Below, in pieces: positions 36,189-45,933 of a stretch of 64,000 nucleotides of DNA (its first letter is position 1; each line of letters starts with the position of its first letter). Source of the DNA: Hydrotalea sandarakina (GTDB lineage Bacteria > Bacteroidota > Bacteroidia > Chitinophagales > Chitinophagaceae); contig NZ_QKZV01000002.1 of NCBI RefSeq assembly GCF_003254115.1, positions 124,001-188,000 on the forward strand, read 5' to 3'. The notes beneath the pieces were generated by a model. It saw only the letters and a program-made list of their open reading frames with translations. It did no database searches and had not been told where the DNA came from. A program made the translations under genes and the position numbers.

Positions 36189-37457
36189 ATGACCATTACC
36201 GACTCATTTACTTTAGCTTATAAAAATGTAAGCGGCAATAAGCTTCGCTCAGGCATAACCATTGCCATTATTGCTTTTGGCATTATGGCATTGATTGGTA
36301 TTATTACGGCCATTCAGGCTATGAACCAAAGCTTGCGTGAAAGTTTTTCGTTAATGGGTGCCAATGCATTTGTTATTAAATATAAGGAATCGAGAATAAG
36401 TTTTGGAAGGGGCGAAAGTGTAAAGAAAACTGCTCGTGGCGCTAAAACTAAAATATCGAACTTGGATAAAACCATTCGACGCGAGGATGCTGTTTATTTT
36501 AAAAATACATATCATTATCCATCATTAGTAAGTGTTTATATGCGTGGTCCGGGTAATGTGGAGTGTTATTATGGTAATAAAAAAACCAATCCTGTTGTTA
36601 CGGTTTGGGGTGGCGACGAAAATTATTTAATGGTAAATGGTTTTACACTGCAAGCAGGCAGGAATTTAAACAGTCTTGATGTGCAAAGTGGGCGCAATGT
36701 TTGCATTTTAGGCAGCAATGTGGCCAGTAAATTATTTGGCGACCATATTGAAACAGCATTAGATCATATTATTAAAGTAGGCGGCATTCCTTATAGAGTG
36801 ATAGGAGTTTTAAAAAGTAAAGGTTCGAGTGGTTTATTAAGGCAAGATGATATTGTGGTTACTTCCTACAACAGTGCACGTAGGTTAGCCAATGCATCAC
36901 CGTCATATTTTATTGGTGTGAAGGTTGATAATGTTGCAATGTTAGATCCTGCAATTGGCGAAGCAACTGCGCAATTTAGAGGTATTAGAAAATTATTACC
37001 TACGGATGCTGATAATTTTTCCATTGAAAAGAGTGATAAGTTTGCTGAATTGTTTATTACTTTTTTAAGTAGCATTACTGCAGCTGCGGCGGCTATTGGC
37101 ATGATTACGTTAATTGGTGCTGCTATTGGATTAATGAATATTATGCTGGTATCAGTGAATGAACGTACCAGGGAAGTGGGACTTATAAAAGCAATTGGAG
37201 GTAAAAGTAAGAATGTGCGTCAACAGTTTTTATTTGAAAGCATGATTATAAGCTTATTGGGGGCATTGTTTGGAATTATTTTAGGTGTTTTGGTGGGGAA
37301 TATATTTTCTATTTTCCTGAAAACCGGATTTGTTGTACCGTGGATATGGGTAAGTATTGGTATTATTATATGTTCATTAGTTGGATTTGCGGCAGGCCTT
37401 TATCCGGCTATTAAAGCAGCACGTTTAAATCCAATTGTAGCCTTACGTTATGAATAA
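36189..37457 (+). CDS. MacB-like ABC transporter permease (FtsX family)
   Basis: A 422-residue permease with the MacB layout: a first membrane helix at about 22-42, a large periplasmic MacB_PCD domain (about 50-265), then three C-terminal helices of the FtsX domain with MLVSVNERTREVGLIKAIGG and FAAGLYPAIKAARLNPIVALRYE. Such proteins do mechanotransmission for lipoprotein release, peptide or drug export. No ATPase gene adjoins it; matching MacB-type ATPases lie at 56055-56762 and 57442-58095. Confidence 0.93.
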   Translation: MTITDSFTLAYKNVSGNKLRSGITIAIIAFGIMALIGIITAIQAMNQSLRESFSLMGANAFVIKYKESRISFGRGESVKKTARGAKTKISNLDKTIRREDAVYFKNTYHYPSLVSVYMRGPGNVECYYGNKKTNPVVTVWGGDENYLMVNGFTLQAGRNLNSLDVQSGRNVCILGSNVASKLFGDHIETALDHIIKVGGIPYRVIGVLKSKGSSGLLRQDDIVVTSYNSARRLANASPSYFIGVKVDNVAMLDPAIGEATAQFRGIRKLLPTDADNFSIEKSDKFAELFITFLSSITAAAAAIGMITLIGAAIGLMNIMLVSVNERTREVGLIKAIGGKSKNVRQQFLFESMIISLLGALFGIILGVLVGNIFSIFLKTGFVVPWIWVSIGIIICSLVGFAAGLYPAIKAARLNPIVALRYE

Positions 37458-37479
37458 CGGTAGTGTATTTGCTTTTTAA

Positions 37480-38190
37480 TTATTGCTTCAAGAATAATTT
37501 TAGTTTATCATTAATGTAATAAATTAAATCTTCTCGCGATGGGTGTTGTCTAAGCCATTTATAGCTTGGACGATAGGTTTCCATGAATAATAAAAGTGAG
37601 TCGGGCGGAAGCGTTACATATTGTTTTAAAACGGTGGGGTTAAAGCGGTAGTTAATGTAATGTTCCTCTTCCATACGATTGAATAATTTAATTGCTTCAC
37701 GTTTACGTTTGTCGGGACCAAAAAAGTGATCAATATTAATCCCCATTCCTACGCCTGAATTACCATTTGATACGGTTGGTATGGTGTAATCGGTAGTGGT
37801 GGAAAAGAAATCTTTTCTTCGCCGAATGCTATCTATCTGGTAAGCTGAGTAACCCGGATGTGCTTTTACGGTTACTTCATTAAGCAAGTTAGAAAGTGGA
37901 TGTAAGTGAATAACGTATTCGGATTGCTGTAATAGTGCAGGTGTTACTTTAATGGTATCAAATGAATAACTAATGGAAGCGATAGAAAGAATATCGCCCG
38001 GCTTTGCCGGAATAGAAAAGGTGCCATTTTGATTTGATAGCACTGTTTTTTTATTGTTTAAATTAGTAATGCTGGCAAAGTACACAGGCTCTTTAGTCAG
38101 GCTGTCTTTGAGGATTGCTTTAAAATTTTGTGCGTTTAAATTTTGCAGCACAAGCATGGCTAATAAAACTAATAAGAAGTTTTTTTTCAT
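37480..38190 (-). CDS. CarboxypepD_reg-like domain envelope protein
   Basis: A 236-residue protein with a signal peptide (MKKNFLLVLLAMLVLQNLNA) and an N-terminal carboxypeptidase-regulatory-like beta-sandwich (about 22-110: ILKDSLTKEPVYFASITNLN, then NGTFSIPAKPGD). The remaining 120 residues are charged and aromatic and lack a domain that I recognise. This fold usually precedes TonB-dependent receptors, but no barrel follows here, and the gene ends normally, so this is the short stand-alone kind common in Bacteroidota. Confidence 0.8.
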   Translation of the reverse strand: MKKNFLLVLLAMLVLQNLNAQNFKAILKDSLTKEPVYFASITNLNNKKTVLSNQNGTFSIPAKPGDILSIASISYSFDTIKVTPALLQQSEYVIHLHPLSNLLNEVTVKAHPGYSAYQIDSIRRRKDFFSTTTDYTIPTVSNGNSGVGMGINIDHFFGPDKRKREAIKLFNRMEEEHYINYRFNPTVLKQYVTLPPDSLLLFMETYRPSYKWLRQHPSREDLIYYINDKLKLFLKQ

Positions 38191-38209
38191 GAGGCTTAAT
38201 TGTTGTTTA

Positions 38210-38217
38210 CAAAGGTA
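38210..38217 (-). promoter_or_regulatory. Candidate -7 box (TACCTTTG)
   Basis: Exact TAnnTTTG match on the minus strand, 19 bases before the start of the CarboxypepD_reg-like gene. Upstream TTTG element not seen. Confidence 0.35.
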
Positions 38218-38256
38218 TTGTACTATGTAATTATTTTACTGAGTATAGAAAAATAA

Positions 38257-38285
38257 AAAAAGAGTTGCTTTTGGCAACTCTTTTT
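38257..38285. terminator. Intrinsic terminator after the metalloprotease gene
   Basis: Perfect 12-base stem (38257-38268 with 38274-38285) and five-base loop, with A-run and T-run on either side. It serves the minus-strand metalloprotease gene that ends at 38310. Confidence 0.85.
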
Positions 38286-38309
38286 GTCAATGAAACTAAA
38301 CTAACTAAA

Positions 38310-40868
38310 CTAGCTTTTAGGATCTAAAGCTTTTTTAATTCTTTCAGATAAGTCCTGCAAGTGGTACTTACTTAACTTATCGCTTGTTGCCGGTATTGCA
38401 GCATTAACGGCTACTAATAAAGATTTTAATTCACCTCTGGCAACAGATGGTACATCTGTGTTGGCTGTATTGATAATTGAAAGATTGAAGCCACGTGCTG
38501 TTGGTGTAAGACTTGCAGCATTTGATTTAGTGGGGTCAATTAATTCAATTAATTTAGCAACATAAGCTTTTTGCAGATTTCTGCGATAAGCATCAATGGG
38601 CTTATTGCTGTATATTTCACTGAAAATACCTTTTTGTACATCATCCATCATTTCATCTAAACCATAGGTGCCGTTGCCAAAGCGGTTACGACTGGTTTGT
38701 AAGCGGTATAAACGACCTGCATCTAACAAACTATTTAAAGTGCTTACTTGCAGGTTTTGTATTGCTTCATTGGCAGTGGGGTAAGAAATTTTATTTAAAA
38801 TTTCTTTGTCCAATAACCAAGTTGGTGTTTGGAACAATTGTGCATTTAAAAATGCAACTGCTGCTTTCTGCTTTTCTTTAGGGGTAGGTGCATATACATC
38901 GCCTTTTTGTTCTACACTTTTAAAGGTTTCTTCAATACCACCTACATTTTTGGTTACATGCCCCATGTAGCGAGCAAATTGACCAACCAATTGTTGGTAC
39001 ATGTCGCTTAAATTTTGGTATTTATCGGCTTCTTCTTTAGTCCAAACCGGTAATTGTACCAATATTCTTTTTAAGTTCATAATGCCATAGTTGCTGGCTT
39101 TAACGGCGTCATCGCCCAAATCTTCGGTTTGTGCACGGGGGTCAACATTGCGTCCTTCTCCACCAAACCATAAACGAGGATTTTTAAGACTATCTACTGC
39201 CCATTTGTTCGTAACCAGTTCATCTTTTTTGGGGTCACTAATGCCTGTATAAGTATATCCCCATTGAATAGCCCATTTATCGTAGTCGCCAATGCGGGGG
39301 AATAATCCTGCTTCGCTGATATTATCTTCGGGTTGTGCAACATAGTTAAAGCGCGCATAGTCCATAATTGAAGCAGTATGGCCATTGGCTTCAACCCATG
39401 CTTTGTTACGCAATAATTCAACAGGCGTTTTGCTGCTGCTACCCATGTTATGGCGTAAGCCTAATGTGTGACCAACTTCGTGTGATGAAACAAAACGAAT
39501 TAATTCGCCCATTAATGAATCATCAAATTTCATTTTTCTGGCTTTAGGATCTACCGCTGCAGTTTGAATCATGTACCAGTCGTGAACCAATTTCATAACA
39601 TTGTGATACCATCCAATGTGGCTTTCTAAAATTTCACCGCTACGAGGGTCATGAACATTTGGGCCATAAGCATTTTCAATATCAGAAGCAAAGTAGCGGA
39701 TAACAGAATAGCGAGCATCTTCCAAACTCATAGTACTATCGTTTTCCGGCCATTCTTTGGCAACAATAGCATTTTTAAAACCTGCTTTTTCAAAGGCTTT
39801 TTGCCAATCGTTTACACCTGCAATTAAGTAAGGGCGCCATTGTTTGGGTGTTGCCGGGTCAATGTAGTAAACAATTTGTTTAGCAGGTTCAACCAGTTCA
39901 CCACGTTTGTATTTTTCCATGTCTTCCGGTTTAGGTTCTAAACGCCAGCGAACAGCAAACACTTGGTTATCAACTTTCTGTTGGTTATCGCTATAAACAG
40001 TGTAATCATCGGCAAAGAAACCAACACGCGGATCAAATAATCTTTTATGCATTGGCACTTTAGGTAGCAATAGCATTGAAGTATTTAATTCAATCGTAAC
40101 TGCACCTGCATCCATTGCTGCGGGTAATGGTTCACTTTGTGGCATTGGCGATGGTGCACCACCAAAGGGATTACCGGCTGCTGAAGGTGTTGAGCTGTAA
40201 GTTTTTACAGTTCGTATTTCAGTATTAATGGGATAAGTGTGGATGCTTTCAATATAAGAACGATCGGCCGCTAACATAGAAAGATTGAGCCTGCGTTTAA
40301 TTGCCGGAGTTAAACTTACAGCCTGATTATCGCCTTTAAAGAAATCGGTAACATCAATTACAGAAGAGGTTGAATCTTTTCCGAATGCAGCAATGGGAAA
40401 AGCAGCTGCAATGGGGTTAAGGTTCGAATTTTTAACTGCTTTTGATATTTCATTGGTTGAATCGGCATAGTTAATTAAGGTAATAACCTTCATAAATATT
40501 TTATGTTCGGGGCCTTTATCAAATTCAACGGTTTGTTGATTTACCAATTCGCCACCATAATTTCTTCCACCACCGGGTGTTTTACTGTAACGCGTAACAG
40601 CTAAAATTTCACGTCCTAAAATAGAATCCGGTATTTCAAAATAATATTTATCTTCTACTTGATGTACGGTAAATAAGCCTTTGTGTGTAATAGCTTTGTT
40701 GGTAATAACTTCTTTATAGGGTTTAGGACCTGTAGCAGGTTTTGCAGCCATGTTAGGCATGCCTGCTCTTCCGTTTAGCATGGGAAAACTTGATGTGTCG
40801 GGCCTTTGTTGGGCAAACAACCAAGTTCCACTCAATAGAATAAGGGAAAAGGTTAACGTTTTCTTCAT
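38310..40868 (-). CDS. Secreted zinc metalloprotease (metzincin, DUF5117/DUF4953 type)
   Basis: An 852-residue exported protein with a signal peptide (MKKTLTFSLILLSGTWLFA). The extended metzincin zinc motif HEVGHTLGLRH spans 463-473 (His463, Glu464, His467, His473), and a Met-turn SIMDY follows with Met502. The N-terminal half corresponds to the DUF5117/5118 region and the C-terminal half to DUF4953, as in the large Bacteroidota zinc-dependent metalloprotease family. All catalytic residues are intact. Targets are unknown. Isolated, divergent from the Ton cassette and ended by a strong terminator. Confidence 0.92.
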   Translation of the reverse strand: MKKTLTFSLILLSGTWLFAQQRPDTSSFPMLNGRAGMPNMAAKPATGPKPYKEVITNKAITHKGLFTVHQVEDKYYFEIPDSILGREILAVTRYSKTPGGGRNYGGELVNQQTVEFDKGPEHKIFMKVITLINYADSTNEISKAVKNSNLNPIAAAFPIAAFGKDSTSSVIDVTDFFKGDNQAVSLTPAIKRRLNLSMLAADRSYIESIHTYPINTEIRTVKTYSSTPSAAGNPFGGAPSPMPQSEPLPAAMDAGAVTIELNTSMLLLPKVPMHKRLFDPRVGFFADDYTVYSDNQQKVDNQVFAVRWRLEPKPEDMEKYKRGELVEPAKQIVYYIDPATPKQWRPYLIAGVNDWQKAFEKAGFKNAIVAKEWPENDSTMSLEDARYSVIRYFASDIENAYGPNVHDPRSGEILESHIGWYHNVMKLVHDWYMIQTAAVDPKARKMKFDDSLMGELIRFVSSHEVGHTLGLRHNMGSSSKTPVELLRNKAWVEANGHTASIMDYARFNYVAQPEDNISEAGLFPRIGDYDKWAIQWGYTYTGISDPKKDELVTNKWAVDSLKNPRLWFGGEGRNVDPRAQTEDLGDDAVKASNYGIMNLKRILVQLPVWTKEEADKYQNLSDMYQQLVGQFARYMGHVTKNVGGIEETFKSVEQKGDVYAPTPKEKQKAAVAFLNAQLFQTPTWLLDKEILNKISYPTANEAIQNLQVSTLNSLLDAGRLYRLQTSRNRFGNGTYGLDEMMDDVQKGIFSEIYSNKPIDAYRRNLQKAYVAKLIELIDPTKSNAASLTPTARGFNLSIINTANTDVPSVARGELKSLLVAVNAAIPATSDKLSKYHLQDLSERIKKALDPKS

Positions 40869-41185
40869 ATAGTGTTATTTAAAATTTTAATGGATGAAGA
40901 TAAAGAGAGCAATTGAAAAAAAATTGCTTTTTGATAATTTTTGATGAGCGGCTTAAAAGAGTAATTTTATAGACCAAACCATCACTAATATCGGGCAAAA
41001 TGCCGTTTTTAATGGCATAAGTAAAATGTTATAAAAAAACTAATTTGCAACTTTAATGAAAATAATTATTTTACAGCCCCGTAAAAAAAAAATTGAAACA
41101 TTGTTTTGTTTTTTCAAAATAATTTTCAGTAGAATTGTGAAATCTTTTTAACACTGTAATTTAAAAACCAAAAAACAATTGAACC
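40869..41185. other. Divergent regulatory spacer, no gene
   Basis: A 317-base A+T-rich gap between the minus-strand metalloprotease gene and the plus-strand ExbB gene. It must hold both promoters. I see a TAATTTTC near-match at 41120-41127 toward ExbB and a weak ATGCC/GGCAT hairpin near 41000, neither convincing. Confidence 0.4.
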
Positions 41186-42070
41186 ATGGCGGACATTAAA
41201 CCCACAGCTTCAACAACTGCTGCTAAACCAGCATCATCAGCTCAACATCCTAAAAGAAAAGGAAATGCTATTTCATGGATTGCACCTGTAGTTTGTGTAA
41301 TTGTTGGATATTTATTTTGGCGATTCTATTTAGGTGCCCCCGAACATTTTTCTCAACCTGATCCCGATGCAAGTCACTGGTTTTGGCCTAATCATAAAGG
41401 ACCCAAATCAACTGTACCAATTGCTAAAATGTATGAAGGTGGAATTATTGTACCTTTATTAATTGGTACTTTTTTAACCGTATTAACTTTTGTGGTTGAA
41501 AGATTTTTGACTGTTACCAAGTCAACCGGAACAGGTAGTGTACCTGAATTTATTCGTAAAGTACAATTTCATTTAGCTAATAAAGATGTTGATAAAGCAT
41601 TAGCTGAATGCGATAAACAAAAAGGATCAGTTGGTAATGTAATGAAAGCCGGATTACGCAGGTATAAAGAAATGATTACCAACACTGAATTAGATACTGA
41701 ACAAAAAATTCTTAACATACAAAAAGAAATTGAAGAAGCTACAGCTCTTGAATTACCTATGTTGGAAAAGAACCTGGTATTCCTTTCAACAATTGCATCG
41801 GTTGCAACTTTGTTAGGTTTGTTAGGTACTGTATTAGGTATGATTAAAGCGTTCTCATCATTGGGTGAAGAAGGTGCCGGTGGCGATGCTGCTCGTGAGC
41901 TTTCAGTAGGTATTTCCGAGGCCTTGTTTAATACCGCTTTAGGTATCGGTACTTCAGCAATCTCAATTATTTTCTATAACATTTTCACTACCAAAATTGA
42001 CGGCATTACTTATGGTATTGACGAATCTGGTTTTACGTTAACTCAAAGTTTTGCTGCAAACTATAAATAA
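41186..42070 (+). CDS. exbB: MotA/TolQ/ExbB proton channel family protein
   Basis: A 294-residue inner-membrane subunit of the Ton motor. An Ala/Thr/Pro-rich N-terminus precedes a first helix at about 30-48, a second near 86-106, and a third and fourth flanking VATLLGLLGTVLGMIKAFSS, the core ExbB/TolQ signature; a helical cytoplasmic part lies between. It forms the proton channel with ExbD. First gene of the exbB-exbD-exbD-tonB operon, the typical Bacteroidota order. Confidence 0.95.
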   Translation: MADIKPTASTTAAKPASSAQHPKRKGNAISWIAPVVCVIVGYLFWRFYLGAPEHFSQPDPDASHWFWPNHKGPKSTVPIAKMYEGGIIVPLLIGTFLTVLTFVVERFLTVTKSTGTGSVPEFIRKVQFHLANKDVDKALAECDKQKGSVGNVMKAGLRRYKEMITNTELDTEQKILNIQKEIEEATALELPMLEKNLVFLSTIASVATLLGLLGTVLGMIKAFSSLGEEGAGGDAARELSVGISEALFNTALGIGTSAISIIFYNIFTTKIDGITYGIDESGFTLTQSFAANYK

Positions 42071-42134
42071 AAAAAAGTTTGTGGAAAAACTCGAAATCAG
42101 TATCTCATTAGTGAAATAATGTAAAATTAGAAAA

Positions 42135-42785
42135 ATGGCAAGACCAAAATTACCACGAAAAAGCACGAATGTAGACATGACTGCAATGTGCGATGTGGCC
42201 TTTTTGCTGCTAACATTCTTTATATTAGCAACAAAATTTAAGCCACCGGAAGCTATTGAAATTATAACTCCAAAATCTGTAGCTTCAAAAGTTGCCCCAA
42301 CTAAAGATGTAGTTTTAGTAAGTGTAGATAGAGATGGCAAAGTTTTCTTCTCGGTAGAAGATGCCGATATTAAAAAAGAAATTGCCAACGAAATTAATAC
42401 TACTAAAAACTTAGGGATAGATGTAAATGCATTCGTAAATGCTCCATTTATCGGTGTTCCTTTTAGTCAGCTAAAATCATTCTTGGCAATGCCGGAAGCA
42501 GAAAGAAAAGCCAATTTATTACCCGGAATTCCTGTTGATACAACAAAGGGCCCCAATGAAATGATAGATTGGATGCGTTACACAGTTAGTGCTTACCAAG
42601 GCAAAAAAATGAATCTGTTGTTGAAGGGGGATAATAAAGCAAAATATCCTTCTATTGAAGGCGTAATTAATGCTTTCAAAAAAACAGATCAGTTGAAATT
42701 TGAAATGGTTACAAATCCGGAAGCAGTACCAACAGGTAGTGAATTGTGGAAATTAGCACAAAAAGGACAAAGAACAGAAGAATAA
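42135..42785 (+). CDS. exbD: ExbD/TolR biopolymer transport protein, first copy
   Basis: A 216-residue ExbD with one membrane helix near the N-terminus. The essential Asp lies in VDMTAMCDVAFLLLTFFIL. The periplasmic domain is longer than in classical 140-residue ExbD, extended mainly in the middle and the C-terminus. The two ExbD genes in tandem probably give a mixed dimer inside the ExbB pentamer. Confidence 0.94.
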   Translation: MARPKLPRKSTNVDMTAMCDVAFLLLTFFILATKFKPPEAIEIITPKSVASKVAPTKDVVLVSVDRDGKVFFSVEDADIKKEIANEINTTKNLGIDVNAFVNAPFIGVPFSQLKSFLAMPEAERKANLLPGIPVDTTKGPNEMIDWMRYTVSAYQGKKMNLLLKGDNKAKYPSIEGVINAFKKTDQLKFEMVTNPEAVPTGSELWKLAQKGQRTEE

Positions 42786-42821
42786 GAAAACCCAATTTTT
42801 ACACATTAAAATTATCCTGAT

Positions 42822-43385
42822 ATGGCAGAAATGGATACCTCGTCCTCTGGCGGGGGACATAAGAAAGGCCCGGGCGTCAAAAAAGGGAAAAAAATGTCTA
42901 CCCGTGTAGACTTGACGCCAATGGTAGACTTAGGGTTTCTATTAATTACTTTCTTCATTTTTACTACTACTATGAGCCAACCCACGGCTATGAAGCTCTT
43001 TTTACCTAAAGATGCCGATAAGCCGGATGAGCAAAATAAAATTAAAGAATCGGGTGCCTTAACCATATTATTAGGCGGTGACAATACTGTTTTTTATTAT
43101 GAGGGCGAATTAGCACCGAATGGAGCTAATTTTAAATCGGCTAATTATAGTAATGGTGATGATGGTATAAGAGCAGTAATTTTAAGAAAGAAAGCAAGTA
43201 CACCTGAAAAAGATTTAATGGTTGTAATTAAACCTTCACCCCAATGTACTTACAAAAATGTTGTAGATGTTTTAGATGAAATGTCGATTAATGTAATTAA
43301 ACGTTATGCCTTAGTTGATATTTCACCGGTAGAAGAACAACTGGTTGAAAAATCAGTGGCCGCGGCTGCAGCACAAAGTAAGTAA
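42822..43385 (+). CDS. exbD: ExbD/TolR biopolymer transport protein, second copy
   Basis: A 187-residue ExbD with a Gly/Lys-rich N-terminus (SSGGGHKKGPGVKKGKK) and the proton-relay Asp in TRVDLTPMVDLGFLLITFFI. Differs clearly from the first copy, so it is an old paralogue rather than a recent duplicate. 36 bases after the first copy and 53 before tonB. Confidence 0.94.
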   Translation: MAEMDTSSSGGGHKKGPGVKKGKKMSTRVDLTPMVDLGFLLITFFIFTTTMSQPTAMKLFLPKDADKPDEQNKIKESGALTILLGGDNTVFYYEGELAPNGANFKSANYSNGDDGIRAVILRKKASTPEKDLMVVIKPSPQCTYKNVVDVLDEMSINVIKRYALVDISPVEEQLVEKSVAAAAAQSK

Positions 43386-43438
43386 AAAAAAGATGTGAAA
43401 ATAATTATTAACCGCATCTCATTTTAAAGTAAATTATC

Positions 43439-44266
43439 ATGGACGCAAAACAAATTTTAAATGCTGATTTCCTTGACATCCTGTTTGAAGGCAGGAACAA
43501 AGAATATGGAGCATATGAATTGCGCAAAACCTATAATAAGCGAATAATTACAGGTATAATTGTTATGCTTATTTTTACTGCGCTTTTCTTACTGCTTACC
43601 GTGTTGGGGAATTCAACCAAAAAAGCAAAAGCACAAATATTTGTGCAAGATGTTTCTTTGGCTAATGTTACCGAAAAACCTAAAGAACCACCACCACCGC
43701 CACCACCACCACCACCAAAGGTGGAACCCCCAAAAGTGGAGATTACCAAATTTACTCCTCCTAAAATTGTAAAAGACCAGGAAGTAAAAGAACCACCTCC
43801 GGAAGTTGCCAAATTGGAAGATACTAAAATTGGTACCATTAATCAGGAAGGTGCGAAAGATATGGGTATCGTTGCTCCTGTTGTTGAAAACAAAGGAACC
43901 GGTGTTGTGGAAGCACCCAAACAACAAGAAGATTATGATAAAATCTTTACCGTTGTGCAAATACAAGCCGAATTTCCCGGCGGTATGGCAGCTTGGCAAA
44001 AGTTTTTGGAAAGAAACTTGAATGCCAGTGTTCCTGTTGACAATGGTGCACCTCCCGGCAAATACACTGTAGTATTAAGCTTTATAGTTGATAAAACCGG
44101 TGCCATCAGTGATATCAAAGCTGAAAATGACCCGGGATATGGTACTAAGGAAGAAGCTATTCGTGTATTGAAAAAAAGCCCTAACTGGAAGCCGGCTGTT
44201 CAAAACGGTAGAAATGTAATTTATCGTCAGCGTCAAAGCATTACCTTCCAGGTAGCTGATGAATAG
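43439..44266 (+). CDS. tonB: Energy transducer TonB
   Basis: A 275-residue TonB. An N-terminal cytoplasmic segment (LFEGRNKEYGAYELRKTYNK, usual in Bacteroidota) precedes a single membrane helix at about 41-60, a proline-rich periplasmic spacer with a run of ten Pro around residues 83-92 followed by PPKVEPPKVE-type repeats, and a C-terminal TonB_C domain (about 180-273: YTVVLSFIVDKTGAISDIKA). It transmits motor energy to TonB-dependent receptors. Last gene of the cassette, followed by a terminator. Confidence 0.96.
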   Translation: MDAKQILNADFLDILFEGRNKEYGAYELRKTYNKRIITGIIVMLIFTALFLLLTVLGNSTKKAKAQIFVQDVSLANVTEKPKEPPPPPPPPPPKVEPPKVEITKFTPPKIVKDQEVKEPPPEVAKLEDTKIGTINQEGAKDMGIVAPVVENKGTGVVEAPKQQEDYDKIFTVVQIQAEFPGGMAAWQKFLERNLNASVPVDNGAPPGKYTVVLSFIVDKTGAISDIKAENDPGYGTKEEAIRVLKKSPNWKPAVQNGRNVIYRQRQSITFQVADE

Positions 44267-44288
44267 ATATTCAACTAATGCAATAATT

Positions 44289-44317
44289 AAAAGCCTGTAT
44301 TAAATACAGGCTTTTTT
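44289..44317 (+). terminator. Intrinsic terminator of the Ton operon
   Basis: Perfect 12-base stem (44289-44300 with 44304-44315), three-base loop, six T at the end; 22 bases after the tonB stop. Confidence 0.9.
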
Positions 44318-44385
44318 GTGCCGAGCATAAATCATTTTTACCTTATTTATTTCCTTATTTTGCTGCCATTAATCTATTCAAAATC

Positions 44386-45777
44386 ATGCAACTCATTTCT
44401 CCTTCAACAACCATTGTAGCATTAGCTACGGGTAACGGACAAGGTGCCATTGCCGTTATACGGTTAAGTGGTAAAGATGCTATTTCAATTGTTTCTACAT
44501 TTTTTAAAGGCAAAAATCTGATTGGTGAAGCAGGGTACACCCTTCATTTTGGCGAAATTGTAAATAATGATGAAGTTATTGATGAAGTGTTAGTTGCTTT
44601 GTTCAAAGCGCCTAAAAGTTATACGGGTGAAGATGTGGTTGAGATAAGTTGTCATGCATCAGCATACATCATTGAAAAAATTATTCAATTGTGCATTGAA
44701 CACGGTGCCCAATTGGCAATGCCCGGGGAATTTACACAACGTGCTTTTTTAAACGGGAAAATGGATTTGACCCAAGCAGAAGCTGTAGCAGATTTAATTG
44801 CCAGTAATGCAGCTGCTGCACACAGGGCGGCAATGCATAACTTAAAGGGTGGCTTTAAGCATGTTTTAGATGAGATGCGCGAACAACTTATACATTTTAC
44901 CGCCCTCATTCAATTAGAACTTGATTTTAGTGATGAAGATGTAACTTTTGCCGATAGGTCTCAATTGGTTGCATTACTGAATCAACTGTACAATCAAACC
45001 AACAATCTAATCCAATCATTTGCATTGGGTAATGCCATAAAAAATGGAGTAAATGTTGCCATTGTTGGAAAACCAAATGCCGGTAAAAGCACACTTTTAA
45101 ATGCTTTATTAAATGAAGAACGTGCAATTGTTAGTGCCATACCCGGAACTACCCGTGATACTGTTGAAGAGTCTATTAATATCAATGGAATTATTTTTAA
45201 ATTAATTGATACTGCCGGTATCCGCAACCACACAGTAGATGAGATTGAAGCTATAGGCATTGCCAGAAGTAAAAAAGCATTAGAAAAAACTGATGTTGTA
45301 ATTTTTTTGTTTGATGTAAATGATTCATTAGATACTGTAATGCAACAAATTAATGAATGGAATTTACTTCAATACAAATGCATTGCCGTTGGTAACAAAT
45401 GCGATTTGTTGGATAATAACCTTGCATATATGCAGCATCATTTTGCTGATCTTCCTATTCAACAAAAAATTTTTATTTCTGCGCTTCAAAAAAATGGCAT
45501 CGATGCAATTAAAAATTTGTTGTATAATATGGTTGTTGGTGGTCAACTAAACTTTGAGCAAGCTATTATAACGAATATTAGACACTATCATGCACTAATT
45601 GAATTAAAAAATGCATTAGTTGAAGTTCAAAATGGATTACAACAAAACTTACCGGGCGATTTGCTCACCATCGATATTAATCATTGTCTTTATTTCTTAG
45701 GTACAATAACAGGTAAAATTGAAACGGATCGTGATATTTTAGGAGCTATTTTTAGTAAATTTTGTATCGGAAAATAA
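44386..45777 (+). CDS. mnmE: tRNA uridine-5-carboxymethylaminomethyl modification GTPase
   Basis: A 463-residue MnmE (TrmE). The N-terminal domain binds a folate (GNGQGAIAVIRLSG, then YTGEDVVEISCH); an inserted Ras-like G domain has the P-loop GKPNAGKST at 228-236, a DTAG motif and NKCD; the C-terminus ends in the invariant CIGK with Cys460. With MnmG it modifies wobble U34 of certain tRNAs. Single gene between the Ton operon and the arsenite transporter. Confidence 0.97.
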   Translation: MQLISPSTTIVALATGNGQGAIAVIRLSGKDAISIVSTFFKGKNLIGEAGYTLHFGEIVNNDEVIDEVLVALFKAPKSYTGEDVVEISCHASAYIIEKIIQLCIEHGAQLAMPGEFTQRAFLNGKMDLTQAEAVADLIASNAAAAHRAAMHNLKGGFKHVLDEMREQLIHFTALIQLELDFSDEDVTFADRSQLVALLNQLYNQTNNLIQSFALGNAIKNGVNVAIVGKPNAGKSTLLNALLNEERAIVSAIPGTTRDTVEESININGIIFKLIDTAGIRNHTVDEIEAIGIARSKKALEKTDVVIFLFDVNDSLDTVMQQINEWNLLQYKCIAVGNKCDLLDNNLAYMQHHFADLPIQQKIFISALQKNGIDAIKNLLYNMVVGGQLNFEQAIITNIRHYHALIELKNALVEVQNGLQQNLPGDLLTIDINHCLYFLGTITGKIETDRDILGAIFSKFCIGK

Positions 45778-45933
45778 TTTACTCCCTTTCAGTTAAATAT
45801 TTTAACCTTTTAATGCATATTCGGTATGGCTTATGTTGCTTATAGCGGTGACATTTAGTTCATTAAATAATAACAGGGTGTGAATACTTCTTTATATTTT
45901 TATCGTAATATTGCGATTAATAAAAAAATTTCT

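Noticed and set aside
43531-43999. Long antisense open frames opposite tonB, rich in Gly, Trp and Phe
   Set aside because: They are the reverse reading of the TonB proline-rich spacer; low complexity and inside a clear gene.
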